Below are positions 13,127 through 23,044 of a stretch of DNA of 64,000 nucleotides, one piece after another (position 1 is the stretch's first letter; each line of letters begins with the position of its first letter). The translations under genes and the position numbers were made by a program. The notes under the pieces are model-generated. The model ran no database searches. It was given only the letters and a program-made list of their open reading frames with translations, and was not told the DNA's origin. The stretch is from Tanytarsus gracilentus. Taxonomy: Eukaryota > Arthropoda > Insecta > Diptera > Chironomidae. The stretch spans positions 372,001 to 436,000 of the forward strand of contig JAXRKN010000025.1 in NCBI GenBank assembly GCA_038502055.1. Direction: 5' to 3'.

Positions 13127-14521
13127 ATGAGAAAATATCAACAACTTGTATTAATACTCATATCTTTTTTATCTATATTGGTTCTTATAATTAATAGGAG
13201 TGAAAATAAGCGGCTTAAATTTGTTATAAACGTCTTCGGCCAACAGCAGCAGCAAAAAGATTTTTTGAGTATTGAAAATTATTCGAATTTTACATATAAA
13301 TTTGATTTCCCTCGGCCAACATGGACCAATCTGGGCAATTCCTTCAACGGTTATAGTGCATTTTTCAAAAAAACCAATGAGCTCAAAGCGGGTGGAATGG
13401 TAATTGCGATTGTTGTAGCTTCCGAAGCTCTTGTTCACTCTCCTGTATCTTTTCAGGTGTGTATATAAAACTAAACTTCTTAAACATATATATTTATTTC
13501 GTCAATCGAGAAGATACTAATTTTTAAATTTTAGTGCAAAATACACTTCACGGACAACACTATAAAAAATGGAAAATTTGGATTTATGAGAGTGGAAAAT
13601 GAAATTTCACGAGCAGCCGAAGAGGAAGAGGAAAAATTTATTATATATAAATTTATATGTAAAACTCAAGTGGATTATAATTCAGATCCAAAGAATTTAA
13701 TTCTGATTAATAGTCATCAAACGAAGAAGACAGAACACTACTTGCCGATCAGACACTTGAATGCTAACAACAGAGCAGATATGGGTAGACAGGCTCCATT
13801 GACCGTATGTCTCGATTTGAACAGCTATAATAAGTCTCAACCGGATCAATTCGTTTCGGACATTAACTTGATACAGTACTTTTTGTTTCACGAATTAATA
13901 GGAATCAGCAATTTTATAGTCTACAGTTCCAATATTGACCAAATTCATCACCACATTGAGGAGATTCTATTAAATAAGTACGGTGTTAAAATAAACATAT
14001 TACCTTACAATTTTCCTTATGCCCTGCAAAATAAGGAAAAGAATCGAAAAATCATTGAAGCTGATTGTTTCTTAAGAACAACGGGATTAACAAAATATTT
14101 GATGGTTACAAGTATAAACGAATATCTCTATCCAGCTTCAAGAATCTCTTCACTTTCGCCACTCATAGAGCTTTTCAATAGATATTCAGATAATGGAGTT
14201 GTGCGATTTGAAGTGTCCGTGAAAACCGTTTGTGTCGACCCAAGAGCTAAGATATTGTCAGACAACGAAAAATATAGTCCAGATATTAAAAATCCATCAT
14301 TTTTTATTGAAAAAAATGAGTTAACTCGCAACGAAATTGATATCATTGGAAAAAAGTCAATGAAAGTTGAATCTGATTTAGTGGTTATGCACAAGTATAT
14401 AAAATGCAACTCCGATCAAGACGTTTTTCAATGGCGGACAACAATGAAAGAAAAGCACTTAGAATATTTAAATTTCATTTCAAGGGAGCTCAACAAATTG
14501 CTCTTTTTTAAACAAAAGTAA
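13127..14521 (+). CDS. glycosyltransferase family 92-like type II membrane protein
   Basis: Exons 13127-13456 and 13535-14521 encode 438 aa. A short basic N-terminus (MRKYQQ) is followed by a single hydrophobic segment (residues about 7-22), as in type II Golgi enzymes. The body resembles the DUF23/GT92 family: a DLNSYNKSQPDQFVSDINLIQYFLFHELIGISNFIVYSS block, then a block with DCFLRTTGLTKYLMV and HKYIKC near the end. GT92 enzymes add galactose or related sugars to glycans. The position normally holding an acidic DxDE-type motif reads TSINEYLYP (residues 302-310), so metal-binding acids may be missing; the protein may be a divergent or inactive member. The first listed in-frame codon upstream (13121) is TTG; the ATG at 13127 is preferred. 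Confidence 0.75.
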
Positions 14522-14776
14522 CTATATTTTCTGTCTTTTACCAAATTAGGTGAACATTAATCGTATTCGAATATTTTAATTACTGTCTTATACTCAATAA
14601 AAAAATTATTCAGATTAATTGATGACTAATAAAGCACACGAAAAAAATATTAAGTTTTTGATTCACTTGACGTGATGCTCATATTTATATAAAGAAATTA
14701 AAGTGCCATACATATGTTTTTTTTGATAATCCAGATTGAAATAAAAATTAATTTCCATCAGTTCGCTTCATTGGCT

Positions 14777-16170
14777 TTACTGCATTCTTTGAAGAATTGC
14801 TGCGTTTTGCAAGTTCGCTTGCAAAATTGTGTCAGCTGGATTAACGAGCTCTTTGTTGGGGAAGGTTGTAAGCAACATAAAGTTGCGTCCTGAATATTCC
14901 GGGCGAGCTGTCATGATGAATTGGCGAATGTCTTGAACGGTATGGGTGAGATTAAAGCGAGCTGAGAGTCGAGATCCGTCAATCAAACGCACAGATATCA
15001 TAGTTGTAGGCGCATTTTGATTGACATTAAGATCTGTTGTTGCTTTAACTTCGTTATCGCCGTTTGAGGATTGATCTTTTGGAGATATTTGAGCTTCCGG
15101 TGTAGACACTTCGGGTGTAGGGCTTCCGAGTGTATGTCCGCTTCCTGTGAATGCTTTAAACTTGGGCGCTCTCTTTACATACTCCTCTTCGAGATGATTT
15201 TCGACATTAACATGAACCATTGCCTTTCCCTGTTTCCTCAATTCGGTCGGTATCTCATTTCGTGTAATGCTCTCGAAAAATTCACGGTTGCGAGGGTCTT
15301 CGTATGGACGTAATTCTCCATCGTCAACAGTAAAACCTTGTTGATAAACTTTAACCGTTACAGTATCGCATTCATCGTGCTGTTTTTTACGTGTTGACGA
15401 TGACGGAACTGCAACGGATTCGTCCTCGCCCTGTCCCAGCTTGTAGCCAGTGCCGTCGAACTTTGCAAAACGTGACTCATCTTCTTCACTATCAAACTGC
15501 TCCGCATTTCCAGACTGAGCCTTACGAAAGACATCAGCTACCTAAAAGAGTGCACTTCAGTTAATTGTGATTTTAAAAATTTAGCTACTTGAATAATAAT
15601 TTCGTTTGAAAGTCATGAGGGACTGTCTAAAATCGCTTAATTATTATGTGTTGTTAAGTGTAATTAGAAATTAAAATATTCAAAGAAACGAAACGAAATC
15701 CCACAATATCTTTGACCGGATTTTTTTTTCTAGGTGGCCCGAGTATTTCTTGTCCAGAGTGCTCTGAGCCTCCCGCGTAGTACGCTTGTCCTTTATCATC
15801 ATCTCCCTGCGGTTCAGCATTTCGAACGGAAGACATTGTAGCCACATTACTAAATGCTCCTGCACCGCTACTAGCGCCACTGCGAGAAGAAACCGCCGGC
15901 TTAGGATTTATTACTGAAACATTTTCTTCTGAACTATCTGAATCTCTCTCCATTGCGGCTGGACGTTCTTCTTCTTCTTGGGGCAAGGCCTCTTCGTAAA
16001 AACTTGAGAGTGCAACCTAAAAATAAATATATGAAAACAATGATTAATCAAAAAATGAAAAAACTTACGTCTAATTGCGAATTTGATGCATTTATGAAAA
16101 ATTCGGCTCGTTCTCGATTAACACCCGTTATTTCCATAAACTGACTTAGCAAGGCGTTATTGTCTGCCAT
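14777..16170 (-). CDS. NSFL1C: p47 (NSFL1 cofactor), p97/VCP adaptor
   Basis: Exons 16069-16170, 15705-16016 and 14777-15541 give 392 aa. Residues 1-45 form a UBA domain (MADNNALLSQFMEITGV, RAEFFINASN). An acidic/serine linker follows with GGSEHSGQEILGPPRKKNP, a p47 hallmark. A SEP domain contains YEDPRNREFFESI and IPTELR, and the C-terminus is a UBX domain with ISVRLIDGSRLSARFN, the TTFPNKEL loop and a final ILQRMQ. p47 links the AAA ATPase p97/VCP to ubiquitinated or SNARE cargo, acting in Golgi and nuclear-envelope membrane fusion. The exon 2 donor is GTGGGA, a less usual site, but it exactly restores family-like sequence (KDIVADVFRKAQ). Start matches other p47 proteins. Confidence 0.92.
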
Positions 16171-16797
16171 TTTTTGAGTTTATTTTTTGCGTTATTATGC
16201 TTCAAATTGCTCTAAACTTTTAAATTTTACAATGTTTTTGAATCTCCAAATAACTTAGTACTAAAAGTTTCTGTAGATGATACGAATATTTTATTTAAAC
16301 GTTATGTATACTAGGAGCGCATTTAATTATTTCTCCATTAAAAATTTCTAACAAGAAATCAATTTCTCCATTTGTTACTAATAGAGTGTTTGCAACTAAT
16401 AGGTGAACATGAGCTTTTAGAAAATTAAAACTAGAAGTTCTGAGACTAAGGCGTGACAGACAGACGGAAAAGTGACCACATAAGCTTCATGAAACTTTGG
16501 TGGATTACGCTCAAAAAGGGGAAAAATTTTATTAGCACAGAGGGGTTATCCACTACTCTGAACCATTTTAGTAAAATTGAATTTATGTTCGTAATCATAG
16601 TTTAGCTCTTCAAAACTGAGCAATGAAATAAAGAGAAAACAAATTTTTGAATTTACAATGATAGTTACAAATTTTATTTTTCGAGTATACTCGAGTAGTC
16701 GACTCAAAAATTTTTGGCGCAGAGATTTGAATTGATAATGCGAGGAAAAAAATTAAGAAAATTCAATTTCATTTCTTTAATTTAATTATGTTTTATT
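16171..16797. other. intergenic DNA between p47 and H3 with a degenerate repeat
   Basis: No gene seen. Around 16440-16540 the sequence GACAGACAGACGGA followed by a TTACGCTCAAAAA tail resembles the ends of the dispersed repeats at 23596-23750 and 58957-59035, so it is probably a decayed copy of that family. Confidence 0.45.
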
Positions 16798-16813
16798 GGT
16801 CTTGAAAAAGACC
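16798..16813 (-). terminator. histone 3' stem-loop of H3
   Basis: On the minus strand this reads GGTCTTTTTCAAGACC: a perfect 6-bp stem with a TTTC loop, the metazoan replication-dependent histone mRNA 3' processing signal bound by SLBP. It lies just downstream of the H3 stop. Confidence 0.93.
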
Positions 16814-16831
16814 GTTTTATTTAAGTTTGAT

Positions 16832-17254
16832 TTATGCTCGTTCTCCTCGGATACGGCGTGCAAGCTGTATGTCCTTTGGCATGATTGTAACACGTTTAGC
16901 ATGAATTGCACAAAGATTAGTGTCCTCGAATAGCCCAACAAGATAAGCTTCGCTTGCCTCTTGAAGTGCTAGCACTGCAGTCGATTGAAATCTCAGATCC
17001 TGCTTGAAATCTTGTGCAATTTCACGTACGAGTCGTTGAAATGGAAGTTTGCGAATGAGCAATTCAGTCGATTTTTGATAACGACGAATTTCACGCAATG
17101 CCACGGTTCCTGGACGATAACGATGAGCTTTCTTCAAACCTCCACCCACATAATGCGCAGATGGCACAGTTTTTCGCGCTCCTTTTACAGGTAAAACCTT
17201 TTTCGGAGCCTTTCCACCAGTTGATTTTCGTGCAGTTTGCTTAGTACGAGCCAT
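16832..17254 (-). CDS. H3: divergent histone H3 with a lengthened N-terminal tail
   Basis: The gene encodes 140 aa against the usual 136. The first 16 residues after Met match canonical H3 (K4, K9, K14 and the ARKS motif are present). Position 17 is then Lys instead of Arg, and the K18-K36 interval is rewritten. K27 is kept but followed by Thr, and the region between K27 and the KK pair is four residues longer (TVPSAHYVGGGLKKAHRY). The core is nearly canonical, with changes at FKQDLRFQSTAVLAL (T80Q, S87T, M90L by alignment). It has no introns, a TATA box in the shared promoter and a stem-loop 3' end, so it looks like a replication-dependent gene rather than an H3.3 or CENP-A type. The open frame runs upstream to 17383, but this crosses the promoter; MARTKQ at 17254 is the start. 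Confidence 0.93.
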   Translation of the reverse strand: MARTKQTARKSTGGKAPKKVLPVKGARKTVPSAHYVGGGLKKAHRYRPGTVALREIRRYQKSTELLIRKLPFQRLVREIAQDFKQDLRFQSTAVLALQEASEAYLVGLFEDTNLCAIHAKRVTIMPKDIQLARRIRGERA

Positions 17255-17320
17255 TTTGCTTTGATGTTTCCTCTTCGCTGTCTCAAACTTAAATGAGCTC
17301 TCTTCATCAAATTCACTCTC

Positions 17321-17406
17321 TTTTATAGGCAAAAAATGAGAGAATTTTCGCGCCAAAATTTTTGCAATCATATTTGCTCTCATTGGGGGTAAATTCGGCT
17401 ATAAAA
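17321..17406. promoter_or_regulatory. divergent histone promoter 1 (H3/H2B)
   Basis: Two outward-facing TATA boxes (TATAAAA on the minus strand at 17321-17328 and on the plus strand at 17400-17406) flank a core with CGCGCCAAAATTTTTGC and a CTCATTGGGGG CCAAT-type element. The same core recurs at 18587-18673 and 19853-19938 with one or two changes, showing that a single bidirectional promoter module drives all gene pairs. Confidence 0.85.
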
Positions 17407-17478
17407 AGAGAAACATTTGAGATTTCCAGCTCAGTTGAAATTTAACAGCAGAAGAGTCAACATCTAGAAGAGAAAAAA

Positions 17479-17880
17479 ATGGCAAGAGGAAAAGCAGTTG
17501 GAAAGTCAGGCACAAAAGTTGTGAAGTCGATTGCGAAAGTCAAGGAGACGATTGTGAAGGACGGCATTAAGGTGGACAAGAAGAAGCGAAAAGCCAAGCG
17601 CAAAGAATCTTACTCGATCTATATCTTCAAAGTTCTCAAGCAAGTTCATCCGGACACTGGAATTTCATCAAAGTCAATGAGCATTATGAACAGCTTTGTG
17701 AATGATATTTTTGAGCGTATCGGAAATGAGGCATCGAGACTTGCACACATCAGCAAACGATCTACAATCACAAGTCGCGAAATCCAGACAGCTATTCGAC
17801 TCTTATTGCCAGGCGAACTGGCCAAACATGCCGTATCTGAGGGAACCAAGGCTGTGACTAAATATACATCGTCAAAATAA
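17479..17880 (+). CDS. H2B: histone H2B, divergent copy 1
   Basis: 133 aa, intronless. The N-terminal tail is long and Lys-rich (MARGKAVGKSGTKVVKSIAK). The fold region is clearly H2B (KESYSIYIFKVLKQVHPDTG, SMSIMNSFVNDIFERI, STITSREIQTAIRLLLPGEL) and the C-terminus AVTKYTSSK, with the ubiquitination-site lysine, is kept. Compared with the usual insect protein, several normally fixed positions differ: YAIYIY to YSIYIF, SKAMS to SKSMS, IAAEAS to IGNEAS and HYNK to HISK. It forms the H2A-H2B dimer of the nucleosome. The protein is identical to that of copy 2 (18746-19147), and nucleotide differences between the copies are almost absent. Confidence 0.95.
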   Translation: MARGKAVGKSGTKVVKSIAKVKETIVKDGIKVDKKKRKAKRKESYSIYIFKVLKQVHPDTGISSKSMSIMNSFVNDIFERIGNEASRLAHISKRSTITSREIQTAIRLLLPGELAKHAVSEGTKAVTKYTSSK

Positions 17881-17899
17881 ACTGCTAACTCACTAAAAC

Positions 17900-17915
17900 G
17901 GTCTTTTTCAAGACC
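17900..17915 (+). terminator. histone 3' stem-loop of H2B copy 1
   Basis: GGTCTTTTTCAAGACC, 6-bp stem and TTTC loop, 19 bases after the stop codon. Confidence 0.93.
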
Positions 17916-18160
17916 AACAAAACATAATTAATTTAAAGATGAAAAATTTTTAATACTGTAAAATAAAACTAAAAATTAAAAGCACGTGTTATTTCACTCG
18001 CATATATATTGAACATGTGCTTTTGATTAGACGCGAAAATCGAGAACCAATCAAATGCTTTTAAAAATTCAGCTTGGCAAATAAAACCTCACATTTGACA
18101 CGTTATTTAAATCTAAAGCAACCGTAAAAATTTAGTTTTCTTTAATTAATTAAATTTGTT

Positions 18161-18176
18161 GGTCTTGAAAAAGACC
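18161..18176 (-). terminator. histone 3' stem-loop of H4 copy 1
   Basis: The minus strand reads GGTCTTTTTCAAGACC, identical to the other stem-loops of the array, just past the H4 stop. Confidence 0.93.
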
Positions 18177-18199
18177 GTTTTTGATGAGCTGTTAATTAA

Positions 18200-18526
<327 letters not shown>

Positions 18527-18586
18527 TTAGATGTTGACTCTTCTGCTTTTAAAATTCAACTGATGAAAGTTCTCAATCTCCACTCT

Positions 18587-18673
18587 CTTTTATAGCCAAA
18601 AAATGAGAGAATTTTCGCGCCAAAATTTTTGCAATCATATTTGCTCTCATTGGGGGTAAATTCGGCTATAAAA
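18587..18673. promoter_or_regulatory. divergent histone promoter 2 (H4/H2B)
   Basis: The same two-TATA module as promoter 1 (minus-strand TATA at 18587-18593, plus-strand at 18667-18673) with the CGCGCCAAAATTTTTGC and CTCATTGGGGG elements, essentially identical over about 85 bp. Confidence 0.85.
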
Positions 18674-18745
18674 AGAGAAACATTTGAGATTTCCAGCTCA
18701 GTTGAAATTTAACAGCAGAAGAGTCAACATCTAGAAGAGAAAAAA

Positions 18746-19147
18746 ATGGCAAGAGGAAAAGCAGTTGGAAAGTCAGGCACAAAAGTTGTGAAGTCGATTG
18801 CGAAAGTCAAGGAGACGATTGTGAAGGACGGCATTAAGGTGGACAAGAAGAAGCGAAAAGCCAAGCGCAAAGAATCTTACTCGATCTATATCTTCAAAGT
18901 TCTCAAGCAAGTTCATCCGGACACTGGAATTTCATCAAAGTCAATGAGCATTATGAACAGCTTTGTGAATGATATTTTTGAGCGTATCGGAAATGAGGCA
19001 TCGAGACTTGCACACATCAGCAAACGATCTACAATCACAAGTCGCGAAATCCAGACAGCTATTCGACTCTTATTGCCAGGCGAACTGGCCAAACATGCCG
19101 TATCTGAGGGAACCAAGGCTGTGACTAAATATACATCGTCAAAATAA
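18746..19147 (+). CDS. H2B: histone H2B, divergent copy 2
   Basis: The protein is identical to that of H2B copy 1 at 17479 (133 aa, same divergent core residues). It sits in the second ~1266-bp tandem unit (promoter, H2B, H4). Sequence identity extends through the 5' UTR and most of the 3' spacer, where only scattered changes occur (for example around 19150 and 19300), pointing to recent duplication or ongoing gene conversion. Confidence 0.95.
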   Translation: MARGKAVGKSGTKVVKSIAKVKETIVKDGIKVDKKKRKAKRKESYSIYIFKVLKQVHPDTGISSKSMSIMNSFVNDIFERIGNEASRLAHISKRSTITSREIQTAIRLLLPGELAKHAVSEGTKAVTKYTSSK

Positions 19148-19166
19148 ACTGCAAACTCACTAAAAC

Positions 19167-19182
19167 GGTCTTTTTCAAGACC
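19167..19182 (+). terminator. histone 3' stem-loop of H2B copy 2
   Basis: GGTCTTTTTCAAGACC, same position relative to the stop as in copy 1. Confidence 0.93.
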
Positions 19183-19425
19183 AACAATACATAATTAATT
19201 TAAAGATTAAAAGTTTTTAATACTGTAAAATAAAACTAAAAATTAAAAGCACGTGTTATTTCACTCGCATATATATTGAACATGTGCTTTGGTTAGACGC
19301 GAAAATCGAAAACCAATCACGTGCTTTTAAAAATTCAGCTTGGCAAATAAAACCTCACATTTGACACGTTATTTAAATCTAAAGCAAACTGAAAAATTTC
19401 GTTTTCTTTAATTAATTAATTTGTT

Positions 19426-19441
19426 GGTCTTGAAAAAGACC
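19426..19441 (-). terminator. histone 3' stem-loop of H4 copy 2
   Basis: Minus strand GGTCTTTTTCAAGACC, just beyond the H4 stop. Confidence 0.93.
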
Positions 19442-19464
19442 GTTTTTGATGAGCTGTTAATTAA

Positions 19465-19791
<327 letters not shown>

Positions 19792-19852
19792 TTAGATGTT
19801 GACTCTTCTGCTTTTAAAATTCAACTGATGAAAGTTCTCAATCTCCACTCTC

Positions 19853-19938
19853 TTTTATAGCCAAAAAATGAGAGAATTTTCGCGCCAAAATTTTTGCAAT
19901 CTTATTTGCTCTCATTGGGGGTAAATACGGCTATAAAA
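19853..19938. promoter_or_regulatory. divergent histone promoter 3 (H4/H2A)
   Basis: Third copy of the module, with minus-strand TATA at 19853-19859 and plus-strand TATAAAA at 19932-19938. It differs from the other two by few bases (CAATCTTATT for CAATCATATT, AAATACGG for AAATTCGG). Confidence 0.85.
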
Positions 19939-20005
19939 AGAGAAACATTTGAGATTTCCAGCTCAGTTGAAATTTAACATCAGGAGAGTCAACATCTAGA
20001 GAAAA

Positions 20006-20389
20006 ATGTCAAGCAAAGGAGGAAAAGTTCGCAAGACTGCAGAGACACGATCGAAACGTGCTGGATTAACCTATCCAGTCGGTCGAATTCATCGACATTT
20101 GAAGAAGGGAAACTATGCTGATCGAGTTGGAGCAGGAGCGCCGGTTTATCTCGCTGCTGTCTTGGAATATTTGACTGCTGAAATTTTGGAACTGGCGGGA
20201 AATGCAGCACGCGACAACAAGAAGACTCGAATTATTCCAAGACATCTTCAATTGGCTATTCGAAATGACGACGAATTGAATAAGATCTTGTTAAATGTCA
20301 CAATTTCGCAAGGAGGTGTCTTGCCGAACATCCAAGCAGTTTTACTTCCAAAAAAGACTACGAAGAAACACATCAACGAAAAACATTAA
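20006..20389 (+). CDS. H2A: divergent histone H2A
   Basis: 127 aa, intronless. The fold is plainly H2A (AGLTYPVGRIHRHLKKGNYADRVGAGAPVYLAAVLEYL, NAARDNKKTRIIPRHLQLAIRND, GGVLPNIQAVLLPKK). The N-tail is unusual (MSSKGGKVRKTAETRSKR, lacking the SGRGKGGK start), L1-loop and helix positions differ (HRHLKK, DRVG), the acidic patch reads NDDEL with Asp for Glu, and NKILLNVTISQGG differs from the usual NKLL-GVTIAQGG. The tail TTKKHINEKH has no SQ motif, so it is not H2A.X, and it lacks H2A.Z features. Stem-loop 3' end and TATA promoter mark it as replication-type. Confidence 0.93.
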   Translation: MSSKGGKVRKTAETRSKRAGLTYPVGRIHRHLKKGNYADRVGAGAPVYLAAVLEYLTAEILELAGNAARDNKKTRIIPRHLQLAIRNDDELNKILLNVTISQGGVLPNIQAVLLPKKTTKKHINEKH

Positions 20390-20407
20390 TCTAAACCTCG
20401 CTAAAAC

Positions 20408-20423
20408 GGTCTTTTTCAAGACC
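20408..20423 (+). terminator. histone 3' stem-loop of H2A
   Basis: GGTCTTTTTCAAGACC, 18 bases after the stop. Confidence 0.93.
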
Positions 20424-20529
20424 AACAAAATTATTTAATTAAAGAAAAATAAATTTTTATAAATCTGAAAGCACGTGATTGGTTCTCAAAATTTCGTGTC
20501 TAACAAAAGCAGTAAGTATTAAAAATTTT

Positions 20530-20640
20530 AAATCTTTAATTTAATTATGTTTTATTGGTCTTGAAAAAGACCGTTTTATTAAGGTTTGATTTATGCTCGT
20601 TCTCCTCAGATACTTTTGAAGTGCAGTCGATTGAAAGCCA
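20530..20640 (-). pseudogene. H3 3'-end remnant with its stem-loop
   Basis: The segment repeats the H3 3' end: spacer, stem-loop (20557-20572) and the last codons of H3 up to the sequence matching 16860. It then jumps over about 100 bp to sequence matching 16961-16990 and stops, directly next to a dispersed repeat at 20641-20740. It is a truncated, internally deleted H3, evidence that the array once extended further. Confidence 0.8.
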
Positions 20641-20740
20641 TTTTTGGGAAGTCAAAGGGTAAGCCAATACTGATCTGTTACAAGTGGGTTACACAGCAAC
20701 ACCCACGTGTGGGCTTTGAAATATTTTTCAATACATTTAG
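20641..20740 (-). repeat. dispersed repeat family A, copy 1
   Basis: In reverse orientation it carries the motif GTTACACAGCAACACCCACG next to AAGCCAATACTGATCTGTTAC. Relatives lie at 23344-23450, 36053-36113 and 55043-55110. It abuts the H3 remnant. Confidence 0.65.
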
Positions 20741-21223
20741 GTATAATTGAGCAGGGACATTAATGTTGACTATTTCTTCACTTAACAAATTTTGTGCAAC
20801 ATTTAGTGTGATAAAAACCACCATAAAATTTTCATTTTTAAAATCACAACAATAATTAAAATTAGGTAAAAATAAAACTTTTTGAAATTTCTTGATATTA
20901 ATACACTTTAAATGAAAATTGATTTTGTTTCTGAATCAACAAGTTAAGAGTTGTAGTGGATAGAGTATAAGTTTAAGGAGAGATAAATTATAGCTCCGTT
21001 GTATATTGTTTTTAAATTCCTCCAAAACCAGCTTTTGGCCTTTAGTTCTCCGGCATTTGTGAAGATACAAAATTAATACTCAACTAGTCAAACTCTACAA
21101 ATTGTCGAAAATAGATTTGAAATAGGTTGACCCTAAGAAGAGTCATTGTTATTTAAATCCTATTTAAACATTCAATTAATTCCAAATCCACAGTGAAAAT
21201 TTAAAAAAATTTTATTTAGAAAA
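20741..21223. other. AT-rich intergenic DNA
   Basis: Nothing recognisable between the repeat and the lipocalin pseudogene. Confidence 0.45.
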
Positions 21224-21736
21224 TTAAATTAGTCTCATTATAATGCATGAGCACAGTCCAGAATTAGTTATTAATTTAGCGTCTACCATATCCATTATTA
21301 TATATCCACTTGTGTTATGTGAAAATGGACGAGGATTATCACAACTTTGATCAATATGCTTGAGTAAAAGTCTCGAGAGTTGATTATAGTTCACGATCTC
21401 TATTGCCCTCTGCATATAAGTTGGATCAAGATATCGACGTCACAAAATCCATAAACTTTGTCCGTTAGCAATACCGTAATAGTTGTTGCACGCAAATATC
21501 ACTTCATAATTATTGTAATCTGTGTCTGTTGTGAGAGGAGATAAAAATAGTAAATAAAAGGGTTTTGGATGTGATGAAAAGATTACCTAAAATGTTGTAA
21601 AACGCATTAGCTTTGGCTAAATAAAAAGTTTTATAAACTTTGCTAACCAACTTGCACTCTTGGACATTGTCCAAAACCTGGAACTCCTGAGTAAGTTGTA
21701 GTGATCACGATGAGTAAAAAAATGGTTAAAAATCTG
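21224..21736 (-). pseudogene. apolipoprotein-D-like lipocalin pseudogene
   Basis: On the minus strand, an exon after a TTTTTTACAG acceptor (from about 21732) encodes FLTIFLLIVITTTYSG then VPGFGQCPRVQV, the signal peptide and first Cys block seen in the intact paralogue at 24410-25704. The rest of the large beta-barrel exon is missing. A second exon (from about 21530) encodes TDYNNYEVIFACNNYYG and GQSLWIL. It is then broken by TGA where paralogues have Ser (WILSR), and continues RRYLDPTYMQRAIEIV. Loss of the central exon and the in-frame stop mark it as dead. Confidence 0.7.
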
Positions 21737-22487
21737 TAAAAAAATTACTATAGATCACTTCCGAAAAGTGTGTTCGTGTGTAATTTTATTACTTCTTGTT
21801 CATTTTTGATGATGTTTTTTTTTTAATTTTCCACCTCGTACCGAACAGTATAAAGATCAGAATGCAAATAAGCGTCGCCAATATGAAAATGAGAATATTT
21901 AATGTAGAATGTATGAAAAAAAGTGCTAGAGATATTTTTTTGGGAAAACGCCTTGAAATTTTTAATAACATAAATTGGTTGTTAAAATTGTGTTTTTAAA
22001 CCAAAAAATTGCATATTTTTATGATCAGTGTTTGCGTTGCATGGTGTACGAATCATATATGGTACAATGATAGCCAGAGTTGAAGTTTAGATGGTAATAA
22101 TAGGGATTTTGACAGTCGCCACCGGTGAAATTAGGACATTATCTTCTACTTATTAGAACTTTAAAAGGTTTTTAATCTTCAAAATTTTGACTGAAAAGTA
22201 TAGACAACATTCAAATATTGTTTTAATCCAAAATAAAGTGACTAACATCATTGCTCATTAGAACTGGGTTGATTTTAATTAGAGAGTATCAAATTCTTAG
22301 AACTAAGTTCTAATTGATAATTTTTTCTTCAAAACTTCGTCACAGGTCAATTCTAGTTATAACACTAAATTTATGGTATAGGGGTCTCTATATTTGAACC
22401 TAAATTTTTATTTGACTTAATTTAAAAAACTACAATTTTTAATTTTTTCTACCTTAATTAATTACGCAACTCTGCTTTAAAAATTAT
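21737..22487. other. AT-rich spacer within the lipocalin cluster
   Basis: No coding exon or repeat array seen; a short open frame on both strands near 21790-21990 comes from AT-rich sequence. Confidence 0.4.
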
Positions 22488-23020
22488 TTATGACGATGAT
22501 GGTGTTGAACCACAAGTTTGTAATGTGATACCCAAGAATGACGTTGAAATTCCTTCCATTTTCATTGCTGCTCTTGCTTCCTCAAGAAGACTATCTTCAA
22601 GCACTGACTTGCGACTGAGAATCCATGCATTTTGGGCCTTGAAGAAGAACGCATGACTGCACGTATAAATTACCGCATAGTTATCATAATCAGTTGCGAC
22701 AATGTAATAATCAGCATTAGCACGTGGAATAACCGATTCTGGATAGGAAACTAAGAGCACACCCGGTCGAACAACTTCACACTTCGCTGAATCAAACTGG
22801 TCTAAACCTAAACGGCTTTCAGTGATACGAAGTGAAATGCTTTCGTTTTCGGCTTGATGGAAACTCCACGTAACACATCCACTTCCAAGGGTGTAAAAAT
22901 AGGGATATGCTTGAACTTCATACCATTGTCCTAAAAATTTATCAAGCGTAAAACCTACGGTGACATTGACTTTCGGACAAAATTTGAAAAAAATAATTAG
23001 TAAAAAGAAAAAAAAAATAA
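22488..23020 (-). CDS. apolipoprotein-D-like lipocalin, start codon not found
   Basis: One open frame encodes a near-complete lipocalin. A hydrophobic leader-like stretch (FFFLLIIFF) precedes FCPKVNVTVGF. Then come the GxW motif (LGQWYEVQAYPYFYTLGSGCVTW), the second conserved block (ATDYDNYAVIYTC), the WILSR motif and a C-terminal Cys (LQTCGS). Family members bind small hydrophobic ligands outside the cell. The frame is closed upstream by TAA without any Met, so either a short 5' exon is missed, or the 5' end has decayed. The coordinates give the open part from the leader to the stop at 22488. Confidence 0.65.
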
Positions 23021-23044
23021 AAATTTAAAAATAATATATTTGCA

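Noticed and set aside
17255..17383. 43-codon N-terminal extension of H3
   Set aside because: It runs through the H3 TATA box and the shared promoter; the MARTKQ start is universal for H3.
21450..21460. In-frame TGA of the lipocalin as selenocysteine
   Set aside because: Paralogues have Ser, no SECIS-like element was seen, and the gene also lacks its central exon.
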